Position numbers and translations under genes: made by a program. Shown in pieces: positions 1-8,600 of a DNA stretch of 10,557 bases (position 1 is its first letter; each line of letters opens with the position of its first letter). Source of the stretch: an uncultured Taibaiella sp. (lineage in GTDB: Bacteria; Bacteroidota; Bacteroidia; Chitinophagales; Chitinophagaceae). Under the pieces are notes generated by a model. The model did not search any database. It had not been told where the DNA came from and saw only the letters and a program-made list of their open reading frames with translations. Where the stretch lies: assembly GCA_937871155.1 (NCBI GenBank), contig CALMXV010000167.1, positions 1-10,557 on the forward strand, written 5' to 3'.

Positions 1-61
1 AAAACCTTCCAAATACCAACAATCTAAAATCCTAATGACCTTTTTGAGTTTAAAAAAAATT

Positions 62-100
62 AACCAAAAAAAGAGGCTGTCCATTTTTTGACCGCCTCTT
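62..100 (-). terminator. Rho-independent terminator of the S46 peptidase gene
   Basis: Read on the minus strand, a 7-bp outer stem (AAGAGGC with GCCTCTT) encloses a 3-bp inner GTC/GAC stem across a single G-A mismatch. An A-rich loop closes the hairpin. The right arm runs directly into a T-rich tract (TTTTTTTGG). The hairpin starts about 28 bp past the peptidase stop codon, where an intrinsic terminator is expected. On the plus strand the arms are followed by AGATAA, not by a T tract, so it should act mainly on minus-strand transcripts. The other bases of 1-128 hold no gene that I can see. Confidence 0.85.
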
Positions 101-128
101 AGATAAAGTAATGACTATTTGGAAATGG

Positions 129-2291
129 TTATTCTCGAATGTCCATTTCTTTTATGAGGTTCGGAGCTTTACCTAATTTCTCAATGATGAAAAGTACAAA
201 ACGAGCATCTACACTAATAGTACGTTTATATTTTTTATCAAAAGCTATATCGCCACTCATCGCTTCCCAGTTGCCATCAAATGCAAGACCTATCAACTCT
301 CCATTTCCGTTGATAACAGGACTGCCGGAGTTTCCACCAGTGATGTCGTTGTTAGAGATGAAACAAGTATGAAGCTTTCCGGTTGTTTTATCTGCATAAC
401 GACCATAATCTTTCGCTTGATACAAGTCGATAAAATCTTGTGGTAAATCAAACTCAGCATCTCCTGCTTTATACTTACTCATCAACCCATCTATAGTGGT
501 GTAATAATCATACAGCACACCGTCTTGAGGTGAATAGTCTAATACTTGACCATAAGTAATACGCATAGTAGAGTTCGCATCCGGGTAGAACAACTTACCT
601 TCTTTCATTTGCATCAACCCACGAACATATTTCTTGCTAAGTTCTTTTTTAGCACTATAGAAATCTTCAACAATTTGTTGGAAGCTCTTTTCATAATTCA
701 AAACATAACTAGATGCATGTTTATAGGCAGCATCTTTTTCCAATTGTACTAAAGAGGGTTTTTTAAAGAAGCTTTCCATTTTAGCATTGTTCAATAGGAA
801 GGTACTTTTATACACTTCATCTGTATAGTCTTGGAATGCTTTATCTAGATTTGATTTTTTATGTTTCTTGAAGATAACCGATTCGTAGATAGCCGGAAGT
901 TGATTAGAGGCTACATCTGAGTAATACATCTTTGTCATTGCCGCAAACAATTCTTTGTCAGTAGTGGCATCATAATCTGCTAGTGCTGCTTTGTATCCGG
1001 CTTCTGCTATGCGAATATATTTCTTGAGGCTATCTTCATTTTTCACTCCTCTTTGCATTGCTTTTGCTAAAGGCACCATAGCTGCTGCAACACGATTTAA
1101 TACCGGCGCCCTAAAGGCTTCTGTGTAGTAGGTTACGTGTTTTGCATAAGGCTCATAGCTTTTGTAAAGAGAATTATACTCGTTTAATAATCCTTCAAAT
1201 TCATTGTCGTTTTCAGAAGCCCACTCATTAAAACGCGCTTCTTGTCTTTCTTTTTTAGCAACTACTTTATTTCGTTTTAATTGCTCTGTTTGTCCAATAA
1301 AATATTTCCAATAATTAGAGATACGTTGATAGGAAGCCGTTAATTTAAGATATACACTCTTGTCAGCATCCATGTTTTTGCGCATGATAGCAAGACGTTC
1401 TTCACGAATTTTAACTATCGAAGGGTTCACTTCGTTTATAGCTTGGTTAACACCAGAAGCTACTTCATAACGATTGGTACGACCAGGATAACCCATAATC
1501 ATAGCATAGTCGCCTTCTTTAACCCCTTTAATAGATACTGGTAAAAACTTCTTGGGTACATACGGCACGTTGGATGCGCTATAAGGCGCCGGTTCATTAT
1601 CAGCATTTGCATACACGCGGAACATGGAAAAATCTGCTGTATGGCGTGGCCACATCCAGTTGTCCGTATCACCACCATATTTACCTAAAGATTTTGGAGG
1701 AGTTCCTACTAAACGAACATCCGTAAATCTTTTATAGGTCAATAAAATAATCTGGTTGCCATTAAAAAACTCTTTTACATTCGCCACATACTTACCCTCT
1801 TTAGAAGCTCGTTTTTCAATTTTTGTAGCTATCTCGTTAAATTTTTTGGCATATTCTTCTGCTGTAGCTTTCCCTACATATTGCATCACTTCATCCGTTA
1901 CATCTTCCATTTTTTGCAAGAAGATGACACTCATGTTAGGCGAAGGCAATTCTTCCATTTTATTTTTTGCCCAAAAGCCATTGTCTAAATAGTTTTTTTC
2001 TACAGTACTCAACCCTGCAATGGTGCCATAGCCACAATGGTGATTGGTAAGCAATAGACCACTGCCGGAGATAATCTCTGCAGTACATCCACCATTAAAC
2101 TGAACAATAGCATCTTTAAGGCTGCTATTATTAATACTATAGAGATCCGCTTTTGTAAGCTTCAAACCAAGACGTTTCATGTCTTCATAGTTCTTGCCAA
2201 TAAGGTAAGGCAACCACATACCTTCGTCAGCACGTGCCGATACAAGCGTACAGGCAACAACAAGGGATAATAACAGTTTTTTCATCTGCAT
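129..2291 (-). CDS. S46 family serine dipeptidyl-peptidase, DPP7-like
   Basis: This is a periplasmic exopeptidase of MEROPS family S46, which releases dipeptides from the N-termini of oligopeptides. Its 720 residues match the usual family length. A signal peptide (KK, then LLLSLVVACTLVSA) likely ends at about residue 19-21, and the conserved start of the mature enzyme, DEGMWLPYL, follows. The chymotrypsin-like catalytic residues are visible: His85 in TNHHCGYG, an Asp in WMWPRHTADFS (probably Asp220), and Ser655 in GGNSGSPV. Gly673, in FDGNWEAMSGD, lies 18 residues after the serine. In Porphyromonas gingivalis this position is Arg in DPP11 (acidic P1) and Gly in DPP7 (hydrophobic P1), so DPP7-like specificity is inferred. 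ATG at 2291 was chosen; the ATG two codons later is equally possible. It is probably monocistronic, with its own promoter box and terminator. It looks intact. Confidence 0.95.
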   Translation of the reverse strand: MQMKKLLLSLVVACTLVSARADEGMWLPYLIGKNYEDMKRLGLKLTKADLYSINNSSLKDAIVQFNGGCTAEIISGSGLLLTNHHCGYGTIAGLSTVEKNYLDNGFWAKNKMEELPSPNMSVIFLQKMEDVTDEVMQYVGKATAEEYAKKFNEIATKIEKRASKEGKYVANVKEFFNGNQIILLTYKRFTDVRLVGTPPKSLGKYGGDTDNWMWPRHTADFSMFRVYANADNEPAPYSASNVPYVPKKFLPVSIKGVKEGDYAMIMGYPGRTNRYEVASGVNQAINEVNPSIVKIREERLAIMRKNMDADKSVYLKLTASYQRISNYWKYFIGQTEQLKRNKVVAKKERQEARFNEWASENDNEFEGLLNEYNSLYKSYEPYAKHVTYYTEAFRAPVLNRVAAAMVPLAKAMQRGVKNEDSLKKYIRIAEAGYKAALADYDATTDKELFAAMTKMYYSDVASNQLPAIYESVIFKKHKKSNLDKAFQDYTDEVYKSTFLLNNAKMESFFKKPSLVQLEKDAAYKHASSYVLNYEKSFQQIVEDFYSAKKELSKKYVRGLMQMKEGKLFYPDANSTMRITYGQVLDYSPQDGVLYDYYTTIDGLMSKYKAGDAEFDLPQDFIDLYQAKDYGRYADKTTGKLHTCFISNNDITGGNSGSPVINGNGELIGLAFDGNWEAMSGDIAFDKKYKRTISVDARFVLFIIEKLGKAPNLIKEMDIRE

Positions 2292-2388
2292 TTATTGATT
2301 AAAGTGAAAATGTAAACTAACCAGCTATAGGCAATACTTACATTGCAACTCTTACTAATTAGGTTTTTGCTTATATCTTTTGAGTGGG

Positions 2389-2396
2389 CAAAGATA
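2389..2396 (-). promoter_or_regulatory. Candidate -7 box (TATCTTTG) for the S46 peptidase gene
   Basis: The minus strand reads TATCTTTG, an exact match to the Bacteroidota -7 consensus TAnnTTTG, about 98 bp upstream of the peptidase start codon. I see no convincing TTTG at the usual -33 spacing; the nearest TTTG is about 27 bp upstream. The implied leader is about 90 nt. The site suggests that the peptidase can be transcribed apart from the permease gene upstream. Confidence 0.45.
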
Positions 2397-2439
2397 AAGA
2401 ATATAATTCCAGGATACTATAGCCAAAAGGGGGGATTCT

Positions 2440-3183
2440 TTATAACAACAGTAAGGTTAAAATGTAGTCTGCAAAGAGAATCATTATACAACTCACCACC
2501 ACCGAAGTAGTGGAAGCACGTCCAATTTCTAAAGCCCCGCCTTTCACATTATAACCATAATAGGCCGGTATAGCTGATAGAATAAAGGCAAACACCACCG
2601 ATTTGGTAAGAGCAAAGTATATATTATAGGGTAAGAAGCCGGATATTAACCCCTGCTGAAATTGCTCTTTGGATAAAATACTTGAAAACATACCGGCAAT
2701 GTAACCTCCCAAAATGGTAACAGCTATAGATAAAATGATGAGGCAAGGAACCATAATCAGGGCTGCTACTATTTTAGGCATTACTAAGTAAGTTTTGGTA
2801 TTGATACCCATAATTTCTAGGGCATCTATCTGCTCGCTTACTCGCATATTGCCCAACTCTGAAGCGATCTTAGAACCTACCACTCCTGCCAAAACAATAC
2901 ATACTACGGTAGGGGAAAGCTCAAGGATAGCAGAATCTCTTACAATACTGGCAATTACTGGTTTAGGAATTAAAGGACTCACCAACTGATAAGCAGACTG
3001 TATGGTAAGTACCATACCTAAGAACATAGAGATAATGAGCACAATGGGTAGCGAACGAATACCTATATCGTTACACTGTTCCATAAATTCTTTCCAATAC
3101 ACCCTTCCATTTTCAGGCTTTGCAAACCCATCTCTAATCATCAAGGAAAATGAACCAAAGTGTTCTAAAAATTTTCTAATCAT
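2440..3183 (-). CDS. mlaE: MlaE/YrbE family ABC transporter permease
   Basis: This is the inner-membrane permease of an MCE/Mla-type ABC system, which moves phospholipids between the inner and outer membranes. Its partners are normally an MlaF ATPase and an MlaD MCE-domain protein. The length, 247 residues, is typical. Hydrophobic segments lie near residues 42-66, 92-112, 139-168, 186-212 and 222-246. The family signature is clear across about residues 98-145: AGVVGSKIASELGNMRVSEQ, followed by IDALEIMGINTKTYLVMPK. The gene begins with ATG at 3183, has its own -7 box just upstream, and lies 90 bp from the comA stop. No mlaF or mlaD occurs on either side in this window, although in many Bacteroidota they adjoin mlaE. 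The ATPase must therefore be encoded elsewhere. The family call is firm; the transported lipid is unknown. Confidence 0.93.
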   Translation of the reverse strand: MIRKFLEHFGSFSLMIRDGFAKPENGRVYWKEFMEQCNDIGIRSLPIVLIISMFLGMVLTIQSAYQLVSPLIPKPVIASIVRDSAILELSPTVVCIVLAGVVGSKIASELGNMRVSEQIDALEIMGINTKTYLVMPKIVAALIMVPCLIILSIAVTILGGYIAGMFSSILSKEQFQQGLISGFLPYNIYFALTKSVVFAFILSAIPAYYGYNVKGGALEIGRASTTSVVVSCIMILFADYILTLLLL

Positions 3184-3196
3184 ATCCGTTGTGCTA

Positions 3197-3204
3197 CAAA
3201 AATA
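3197..3204 (-). promoter_or_regulatory. Candidate promoter (-7 box TATTTTTG) for mlaE
   Basis: The minus strand reads TATTTTTG, matching TAnnTTTG, 14 bp before the mlaE ATG. A TTGAC lies about 16 bp further upstream (3219-3223), slightly closer than the usual -33 spacing. The leader would be very short. The site suggests that mlaE can be transcribed independently of comA, although read-through is also possible because I see no good terminator in the 90-bp gap. Confidence 0.4.
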
Positions 3205-3273
3205 AGTTTAAACCTTTTGTCAACAGGAATAACTTTTCAAGCTTAGTTATTTCGGTTTTAAAAAGCACTCATA

Positions 3274-4050
3274 CTAGAACGTCTTGCCTTCAGTATTCAA
3301 AAACAAATGAAAGGTATCTCCACGTAATCCTAAGCGCATACTTTCTAACGGAAGCACTTCTGTGGGTGCAATATTGCCTAGATTAACATTGGCTCCTAAT
3401 AGTTGTAAAAAATACACTTGTTGTGCTTTTTGAGGAGCTTCCCAAAGGATGCGTTCAGCCGGAAGTTTGGTTAATATTTCTTGTACCAACCCTTGTCTTA
3501 CTTCACCACTATCTCTATAAATACCTACGTTACCCGCTTCTCTGGCTTCTGCTATTACGTATTGTGATCCTGCAGCCAACTCTGCTTGCATCAACTCTAT
3601 CCATTTATAAGGAGGCATAATGTTGGTAGCATCTTTACTGCCCACTTCGGATAATACCGTTACATGTTTTGCTAGTTTCTCAATATAACCGCATTTTTCA
3701 AGATGAGGAATCGTAATTGAGCCGTCAGAAACTTCTACAAATTGTAGGTTGTAGTCTTTGATGACTTGTAGATAATCGTCAAATTGATTGCGGATTAAAA
3801 AGGCTTCAAATAAGGTTCCTCCAAAATATACCGGTACATTGGCATCTTGATATAAGGCTATTTTCTCTCTTAAGTTAGGAGTAACAGCAGCAGTTCCAAA
3901 ACCCAATTTTACAAAGTCGATATACGGTGCAGCTATTGATAAAAAATCTTTAACACTATCCATTCCCATTCCCTTATCCATCACCATAGTCAAGCCATTC
4001 TTTCGCGGCTTTTGCTCTCTTCCAGACAAGTTTTTTAACGGAAAATTCAT
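3274..4050 (-). CDS. comA: Phosphosulfolactate synthase (ComA family)
   Basis: ComA enzymes add sulfite to phosphoenolpyruvate to give (2R)-phospho-3-sulfolactate, the first step of coenzyme M synthesis in methanogens. In Bacteroidota the product more plausibly leads to sulfolactate or other C3 sulfonates (inference). The protein has 258 residues, the usual length for this TIM-barrel family. Conserved blocks run in order: GLTMVMDKG (19-27), DFVKLGFGT (45-53), GGTLFEA (78-84), EVSDGSI (106-112), VLSEVGSKD (132-140), VIAEAREAGNVGIY (165-178), WEAPQKAQQVYF (203-214), NVNLGNIAP (221-229) and LESMRLGLRGDT (235-246). No block is missing. The ATG at 4050 gives a normal N-terminus, and a perfect -7 box lies 22 bp upstream. 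It is divergent from the small membrane protein gene and 90 bp ahead of mlaE on the same strand. The family is clear; the pathway here is not proven. Confidence 0.93.
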   Translation of the reverse strand: MNFPLKNLSGREQKPRKNGLTMVMDKGMGMDSVKDFLSIAAPYIDFVKLGFGTAAVTPNLREKIALYQDANVPVYFGGTLFEAFLIRNQFDDYLQVIKDYNLQFVEVSDGSITIPHLEKCGYIEKLAKHVTVLSEVGSKDATNIMPPYKWIELMQAELAAGSQYVIAEAREAGNVGIYRDSGEVRQGLVQEILTKLPAERILWEAPQKAQQVYFLQLLGANVNLGNIAPTEVLPLESMRLGLRGDTFHLFLNTEGKTF

Positions 4051-4072
4051 GAAGTATATTTTTAATTAGGCG

Positions 4073-4080
4073 CAAATGTA
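4073..4080 (-). promoter_or_regulatory. Candidate -7 box (TACATTTG) for comA
   Basis: The minus strand reads TACATTTG, followed by CG, an exact match to TAnnTTTG, 22 bp before the comA start codon. The -33 element is not clear. It sits back-to-back with the plus-strand box at 4123-4130, so the 101-bp divergent gap holds two opposed promoters. Confidence 0.5.
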
Positions 4081-4122
4081 AATGATTCAAAAAGTTCCGT
4101 AAAAAAATGAACGGGCAATTTG

Positions 4123-4130
4123 TACTTTAG
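4123..4130 (+). promoter_or_regulatory. Candidate -7 box (TACTTTAG) for the small membrane protein gene and lpxB
   Basis: The context TTTGTACTTTAGC resembles the common Bacteroidota form TTTGTAnnTTTGC with one mismatch in the TTTG part. It ends 21 bp before the ATG at 4152. It could drive the small gene and lpxB together, since I see no terminator in the 86-bp gap between them. Confidence 0.4.
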
Positions 4131-4151
4131 CGTAAAATATCACATTATTTT

Positions 4152-4442
4152 ATGAATCGCAACATTGCCACTTTTGGACTATTATTAGGCATTATCTTTC
4201 CTTTACTTGGTTTATTAGTCGTGTATTTCGTAAAATACTCTCACGATAGTTTCATTGCATTTTTCCAAAGCTTATCTCAAAACTTTAGTGCAGCAGCCTT
4301 AATGTTATCCCTTAGTTTATTTGCCAACCTTATCCCTTTCATTTACTATACCAATAAGCGCCTGGACCAAACAGCGAAAGGCGTGCTTATCGCTACCATG
4401 CTTTATGCCGTTTTAATCATTCTTTTAAAATATGTTTGGTAA
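4152..4442 (+). CDS. Small three-helix membrane protein of unknown function
   Basis: I do not recognise a family for this 96-residue protein. Three hydrophobic segments are visible, at about residues 7-28, 46-67 and 77-95. Segment 1 (LLLGIIFPLLGLLVVYFVKY) has a Gly/Pro-rich core, and a short polar stretch (SHDSFIAFFQSLSQN) separates it from segment 2. A basic loop (YYTNKRLDQTAKG) separates segments 2 and 3. By the positive-inside rule the N-terminus (NRN) would be outside and the 2-3 loop cytoplasmic, but this is weak. It precedes lpxB by 86 bp on the same strand and probably shares its transcript, which hints at an envelope role (inference from position only). The coding frame is clean and the ATG follows a plausible promoter box. 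Confidence 0.85.
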   Translation: MNRNIATFGLLLGIIFPLLGLLVVYFVKYSHDSFIAFFQSLSQNFSAAALMLSLSLFANLIPFIYYTNKRLDQTAKGVLIATMLYAVLIILLKYVW

Positions 4443-4528
4443 ATCCTTGCCGATTCTGATGAATTAAAACATGAGCAGATGTCTTTCCTTTTTCAGACAT
4501 TTGCAACAATCATTTTATCAACTATAAC

Positions 4529-5638
4529 GTGCGTTATTACCTCATAGCCGGCGAAGCCAGTGGCGATTTACATGGCAGTAATCTTATCAAACAAATTCTT
4601 GTAATAGACACTAATGCTACTATAAGAGCCTGGGGAGGTGATATGATGGAAACCGCCGGCGCCACCTTAGTAAAACACTACCGCGACTTAGCTTTTATGG
4701 GTTTCATAGAAGTAATCAAACATTTAGGAACTATTTTAAAGAACATCAAATTTTGCAAACAAGATATTCTTGATATGGCGCCAGATGTATTAGTCCTTAT
4801 CGACTACCCTGGCTTTAATATGCGGATTGCTGAATGGGCAAAAAAGCAAGGAATTAAAATATTGTGGTACATCTCTCCTCAAGTATGGGCATGGAAAGCC
4901 AATCGTGTAGAAAAACTAAAACGTGATGTAGATGTGATGCTAGTGATTCTCCCTTTTGAAGTAGATTTTTATAAGAAAAGAAAGGTAACGGTACAATATG
5001 TAGGGCATCCATTAATCGAAGTAATAGAAAAAGAAAAATTACAAGCACCCCTGCAAAGTATTTCTAACAAACCCATTATTGCATTGTTGCCCGGAAGTCG
5101 AAAACAAGAGATACAACAAAAGCTTCCTGTGATGCTGCAGATGGTTAAGCATTTCCCAGACCATCAATTTGTGATTGCACAAGCCCCTTCTATGCCGGAT
5201 GAAGTGTATTATGAATGGATAAAAGACGAACCTATTCTTCTAGTAAAAAACCAAACTTATTCGCTCCTAAAGCAAGCAAAAGCAGCGTTGGTAACCAGCG
5301 GTACTGCCACTTTAGAAACTGCACTTTTTGGAGTACCTCAAGTAGTGTGCTATCGAGGCAATCCTATCTCCTATTGGTTAGCAAAAAAACTGATTCATAT
5401 CAAATACATCTCGCTAGTGAACCTTATCATGGATAAACCTGTAATCAAAGAACTTATACAAAATGAATTAAATGAGGCTACCTTAAAATACGAATTAATG
5501 CAGTTATTAAAAGAAGGGGACTATAGAGATACCATGCTGCAAGACTACAAAGCGTTATGGCATCTACTTGGCGACCAATCTGCTTCAACATTAACTGCTG
5601 AGGCAGTTATAAGGTTGGCTCATACTACAAAAGCTTAA
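4529..5638 (+). CDS. lpxB: Lipid-A-disaccharide synthase
   Basis: LpxB (glycosyltransferase family GT19) joins UDP-2,3-diacylglucosamine to lipid X, forming the beta-1,6 disaccharide of lipid A at the cytoplasmic face of the inner membrane. The 369 residues are close to the 382 of the E. coli enzyme. Hallmarks in order: LIAGEASGDLHGSNL (5-19), MGFIEVIKHL (57-66), IDYPGFNMRIA (91-101), WYISPQVWAWKANRV (113-127), LPFEVDFY (141-148), YVGHPLIE (157-164), LPGSRKQEI (187-195), SGTATLETALFGVPQVVCYR (257-276) and YISLVNLIMDKPVIKELIQ (293-311). The start is GTG. It is chosen because homologues begin a few residues before the GEASGD motif and no ATG lies in frame just upstream. It is likely cotranscribed with the small membrane protein gene and converges on the porW-like gene with only 38 bp between stops. 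It looks intact. Confidence 0.97.
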   Translation: MRYYLIAGEASGDLHGSNLIKQILVIDTNATIRAWGGDMMETAGATLVKHYRDLAFMGFIEVIKHLGTILKNIKFCKQDILDMAPDVLVLIDYPGFNMRIAEWAKKQGIKILWYISPQVWAWKANRVEKLKRDVDVMLVILPFEVDFYKKRKVTVQYVGHPLIEVIEKEKLQAPLQSISNKPIIALLPGSRKQEIQQKLPVMLQMVKHFPDHQFVIAQAPSMPDEVYYEWIKDEPILLVKNQTYSLLKQAKAALVTSGTATLETALFGVPQVVCYRGNPISYWLAKKLIHIKYISLVNLIMDKPVIKELIQNELNEATLKYELMQLLKEGDYRDTMLQDYKALWHLLGDQSASTLTAEAVIRLAHTTKA

Positions 5639-5676
5639 CCCTTCGTTTCCCTTTTCGCCTTCAATTGATGGGCGGT

Positions 5677-8600
5677 TTACTTATAATTCTTCTTATAAAA
5701 ATTCAAGTAAGGAGTCATGTCTTGTTCGGAGCGCAACTTAAGTAGATTGTCAATAGAGATAGTCATCACCTGATATTCGGAAGCTTTAAATTCTGCAAAC
5801 AACTGTTTACGGGCATTCACCGCATTCAAATAAATCTTAGCAGCAGTAGCATTAGGGAATGATTCTACAATAATGATTCCTTGATTCGCCTTCATCATTT
5901 CCATACTCGTCTTCAGCTTTTGGTTGGAATAATTAAAGGCATTAAAATCTCCTAAGCCTGCTTTGATGCCCATCGTTTTTGACTCTGCTTTATAAAAGTA
6001 AAATAAGTAAGCATGTGCTGATTGTGGCTTATAGATATATTCATCCGGAATACTGATGGGATTATTAGAGGGAGAAGGTGGAGCTGGTGCGGTTTCCACT
6101 ACCTGGTTCATGTTCGTAGATTTCCCTGGCTGTGTCACTACTTTAACCGGCAAGGTACCTACACTATCTGGGTTAGTTGAGGTAACCACAGGTCTTGAAC
6201 GTTTAATAAAATTTGCCACTGCAGCAACCCAAGCTTTCAAAGAATCATTAGGATGAGCTGCTTGATACTTGATAATGATTGTATCTGCATCATCATAATT
6301 TCCCAACCCTGCTAAGGCAACCGCTTCCATGATTTGAAACTTATTTTTGAACGCCGGTAATGGGTATTGTTTTTGACCATCACGAGCACGCTGAAGCAGT
6401 TGCGAATAGTCGCGACTCATCATCATTTGATACGCTTGTTCGTAATAATCATTTACCGAACCGCTTGCTATTGTTATTGTATCTTTAGTAGCGGCAGCAG
6501 CTGTTTGTTGTTTCGGACCCACTAGTTCTGCCCACTTAGTTTTAGGAAAATCTTTACGTAAACGCTCTCCATAAGATTGCGCTAAAGGCAAGTTGTTTTC
6601 TTGCAGGGCTAGCTGATAGCGTTGATATAATAACTCTGCTTGATAATCGCTATTTGGGAAACGTTTATCAAAGGTGTCTAAAGTTTGGTGGGTGCTTGGA
6701 TAGTCGTTAAGGTCGTTGAGATAAGCATTGCTCAACTCTAAGTATGCTTTTTTAATCTTTACGATTGCTGCATCCTTCTGTGCTTGTGAGCTAGGTATCT
6801 GAGCCAATAAACTCAACTCCGTAGGAATACCGTTTTCATCAAAACCTACTAACTCTTCGCTCTCATTAGTTGAGGAATTATTGTTTTGTCCTCCTGCCTG
6901 TGCCGTGTTGGTACCGGACTTAGACAACAGCCACCAATTATCAACATTAGCCCGATTACCCCATTTACGTTTGAACTCATTAAAGCCTTGCTGCATTAAT
7001 ACAGGGTTAGAGAAATAACTGTTAGCTGCTGCATTTTGATTGTCATCTACTTCATTCGCTATTGGAACACCACCTGGTTTGTTTTCCGCCATCATGATGC
7101 TATCTGTTCTTGCCTTTTCTAAGCTGCGGATATATTGCTTTACAATTTCGCGTTGCTCCTTTTCTGATTTGTTGGCTAGGCCCAGCAAGCTATCTTGTAC
7201 CTGAATCACTTGAGAAGGATAGGCTACTTTATCTAAGACTGTTGCTCTTTTTACAGCCGTCATTACCAAAGGATCCGTAGCGGCATATTTTGCAAAATAA
7301 GCAGCACTATCATAAGCCATCTTTGCTTGTTTATAAGCACCTTTGGTATAGAAAACATTTCCTAAGCTGCTAAACGAAATCGCCTTCTGTTTCTTTGTTG
7401 CTTTAGGGCTGCTCACACTTTTTTGCAAATAAGTAATCGCTTCATCAAATCGATTTGTATTAGCAGCCAACTGACCTAATACATAATAAACCTGTTCGTA
7501 ATAATTGGAATATTTACCATCACGCAACAAGCTTTTAAAATCTGCTAAGGCTTCTTCATCTTGTCCTCCTTGCTGTAGCTTACTATAAGCAAGATATTTA
7601 CGGGCATAAAAATCCATTTCTATTTTAGGTTTAAGATCCAGTACCCGTTGATAGTTTTCGGAAGCACCTGCATAGTCTTGTTGTTGATGTAACAATTGAG
7701 CATTAAGATAAGCGGCACGAGTTCGAATCCATTTTTGAAGTTCTTTGTCTGTAGCTACTTCCGTTAAATATTGAATCGCATCACGCTCTTTATTTCTATT
7801 GAGGTTGAGGTAGGCCTTCTCTATTGCTAAACGGCCTTTTGTTTTTTCGTTAAGATTTTTATCGCTATCGAGTAAGTCTAAAATTGCTTCTGCTTCTCGT
7901 TCTTTTTGTGCATCGGTATAGGTTCTTGCCAACCAAAGTACCGCATCATTGTTCGCAGATTTATGCTTGAGGAAGTCGAAGGTTCTACTATCTTCTTTTT
8001 CTACGATCGACATTTCTTTATCATCAGTTTTCTTTTTAGAAGTTCTGTTTTTAAGGGCATCTTTTTTCTTTTGTTGGTTGATGCTGATGATATATCTAAA
8101 TGCCGTAGCTGCATTTTCATAATCTCCTTTGAAATAAAACGCTTGGCCTAATAGCAAGTATAAGTCATCCCCCCATTTGGTACGAGGGTCATGAATTTGA
8201 ATACCTATGGACGCTTTTTGAATAATGCTATCCATATCTGAAAGCATCTTAGTAGAATCTTTGTTTGGATTGAAAATGAAAAGAGATATTAACGAGTCAT
8301 AATTTTCTTTATGCGTGCGTTGCATATTGGCTAATGCCTCGTCCATTTTTTTATTGGCATTGAAATAATAGTTGTAACGAGTAAACGTATTCTGCACCAA
8401 TCTTCGTGGCCAGGTCCATTTCTTCTTCAGCATCTTCTCATTACTCCAGGCTTTATGCTTCTTTTCGATACTCAGTTTTATTGCCAGCTCAAACTTATCC
8501 ATTTTCTTTTTCTCATTGGCTTTGGCAAGCTTCTCGCGCTCTGCTTTTTGCTTGGCTTGTTTCTCTGTTCTTGCTTTTCTTACTATTTCCAGGCTATCAG

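Noticed and set aside
3224..3252. Inverted repeat AATAACT/AGTTATT in the comA-mlaE gap.
   Set aside because: The stem is only 7 bp and A/T-rich, and on the minus strand it is not followed by a T tract. The T-rich side faces the plus strand, where no gene ends. It is not a convincing terminator.
5655..5682. Possible bidirectional terminator (CGCC/GGCG) between the convergent lpxB and porW stops.
   Set aside because: The stem is only about 4 bp with a 10-11 base loop and a weak T tract. The location is right for a terminator but the structure is too poor to call.
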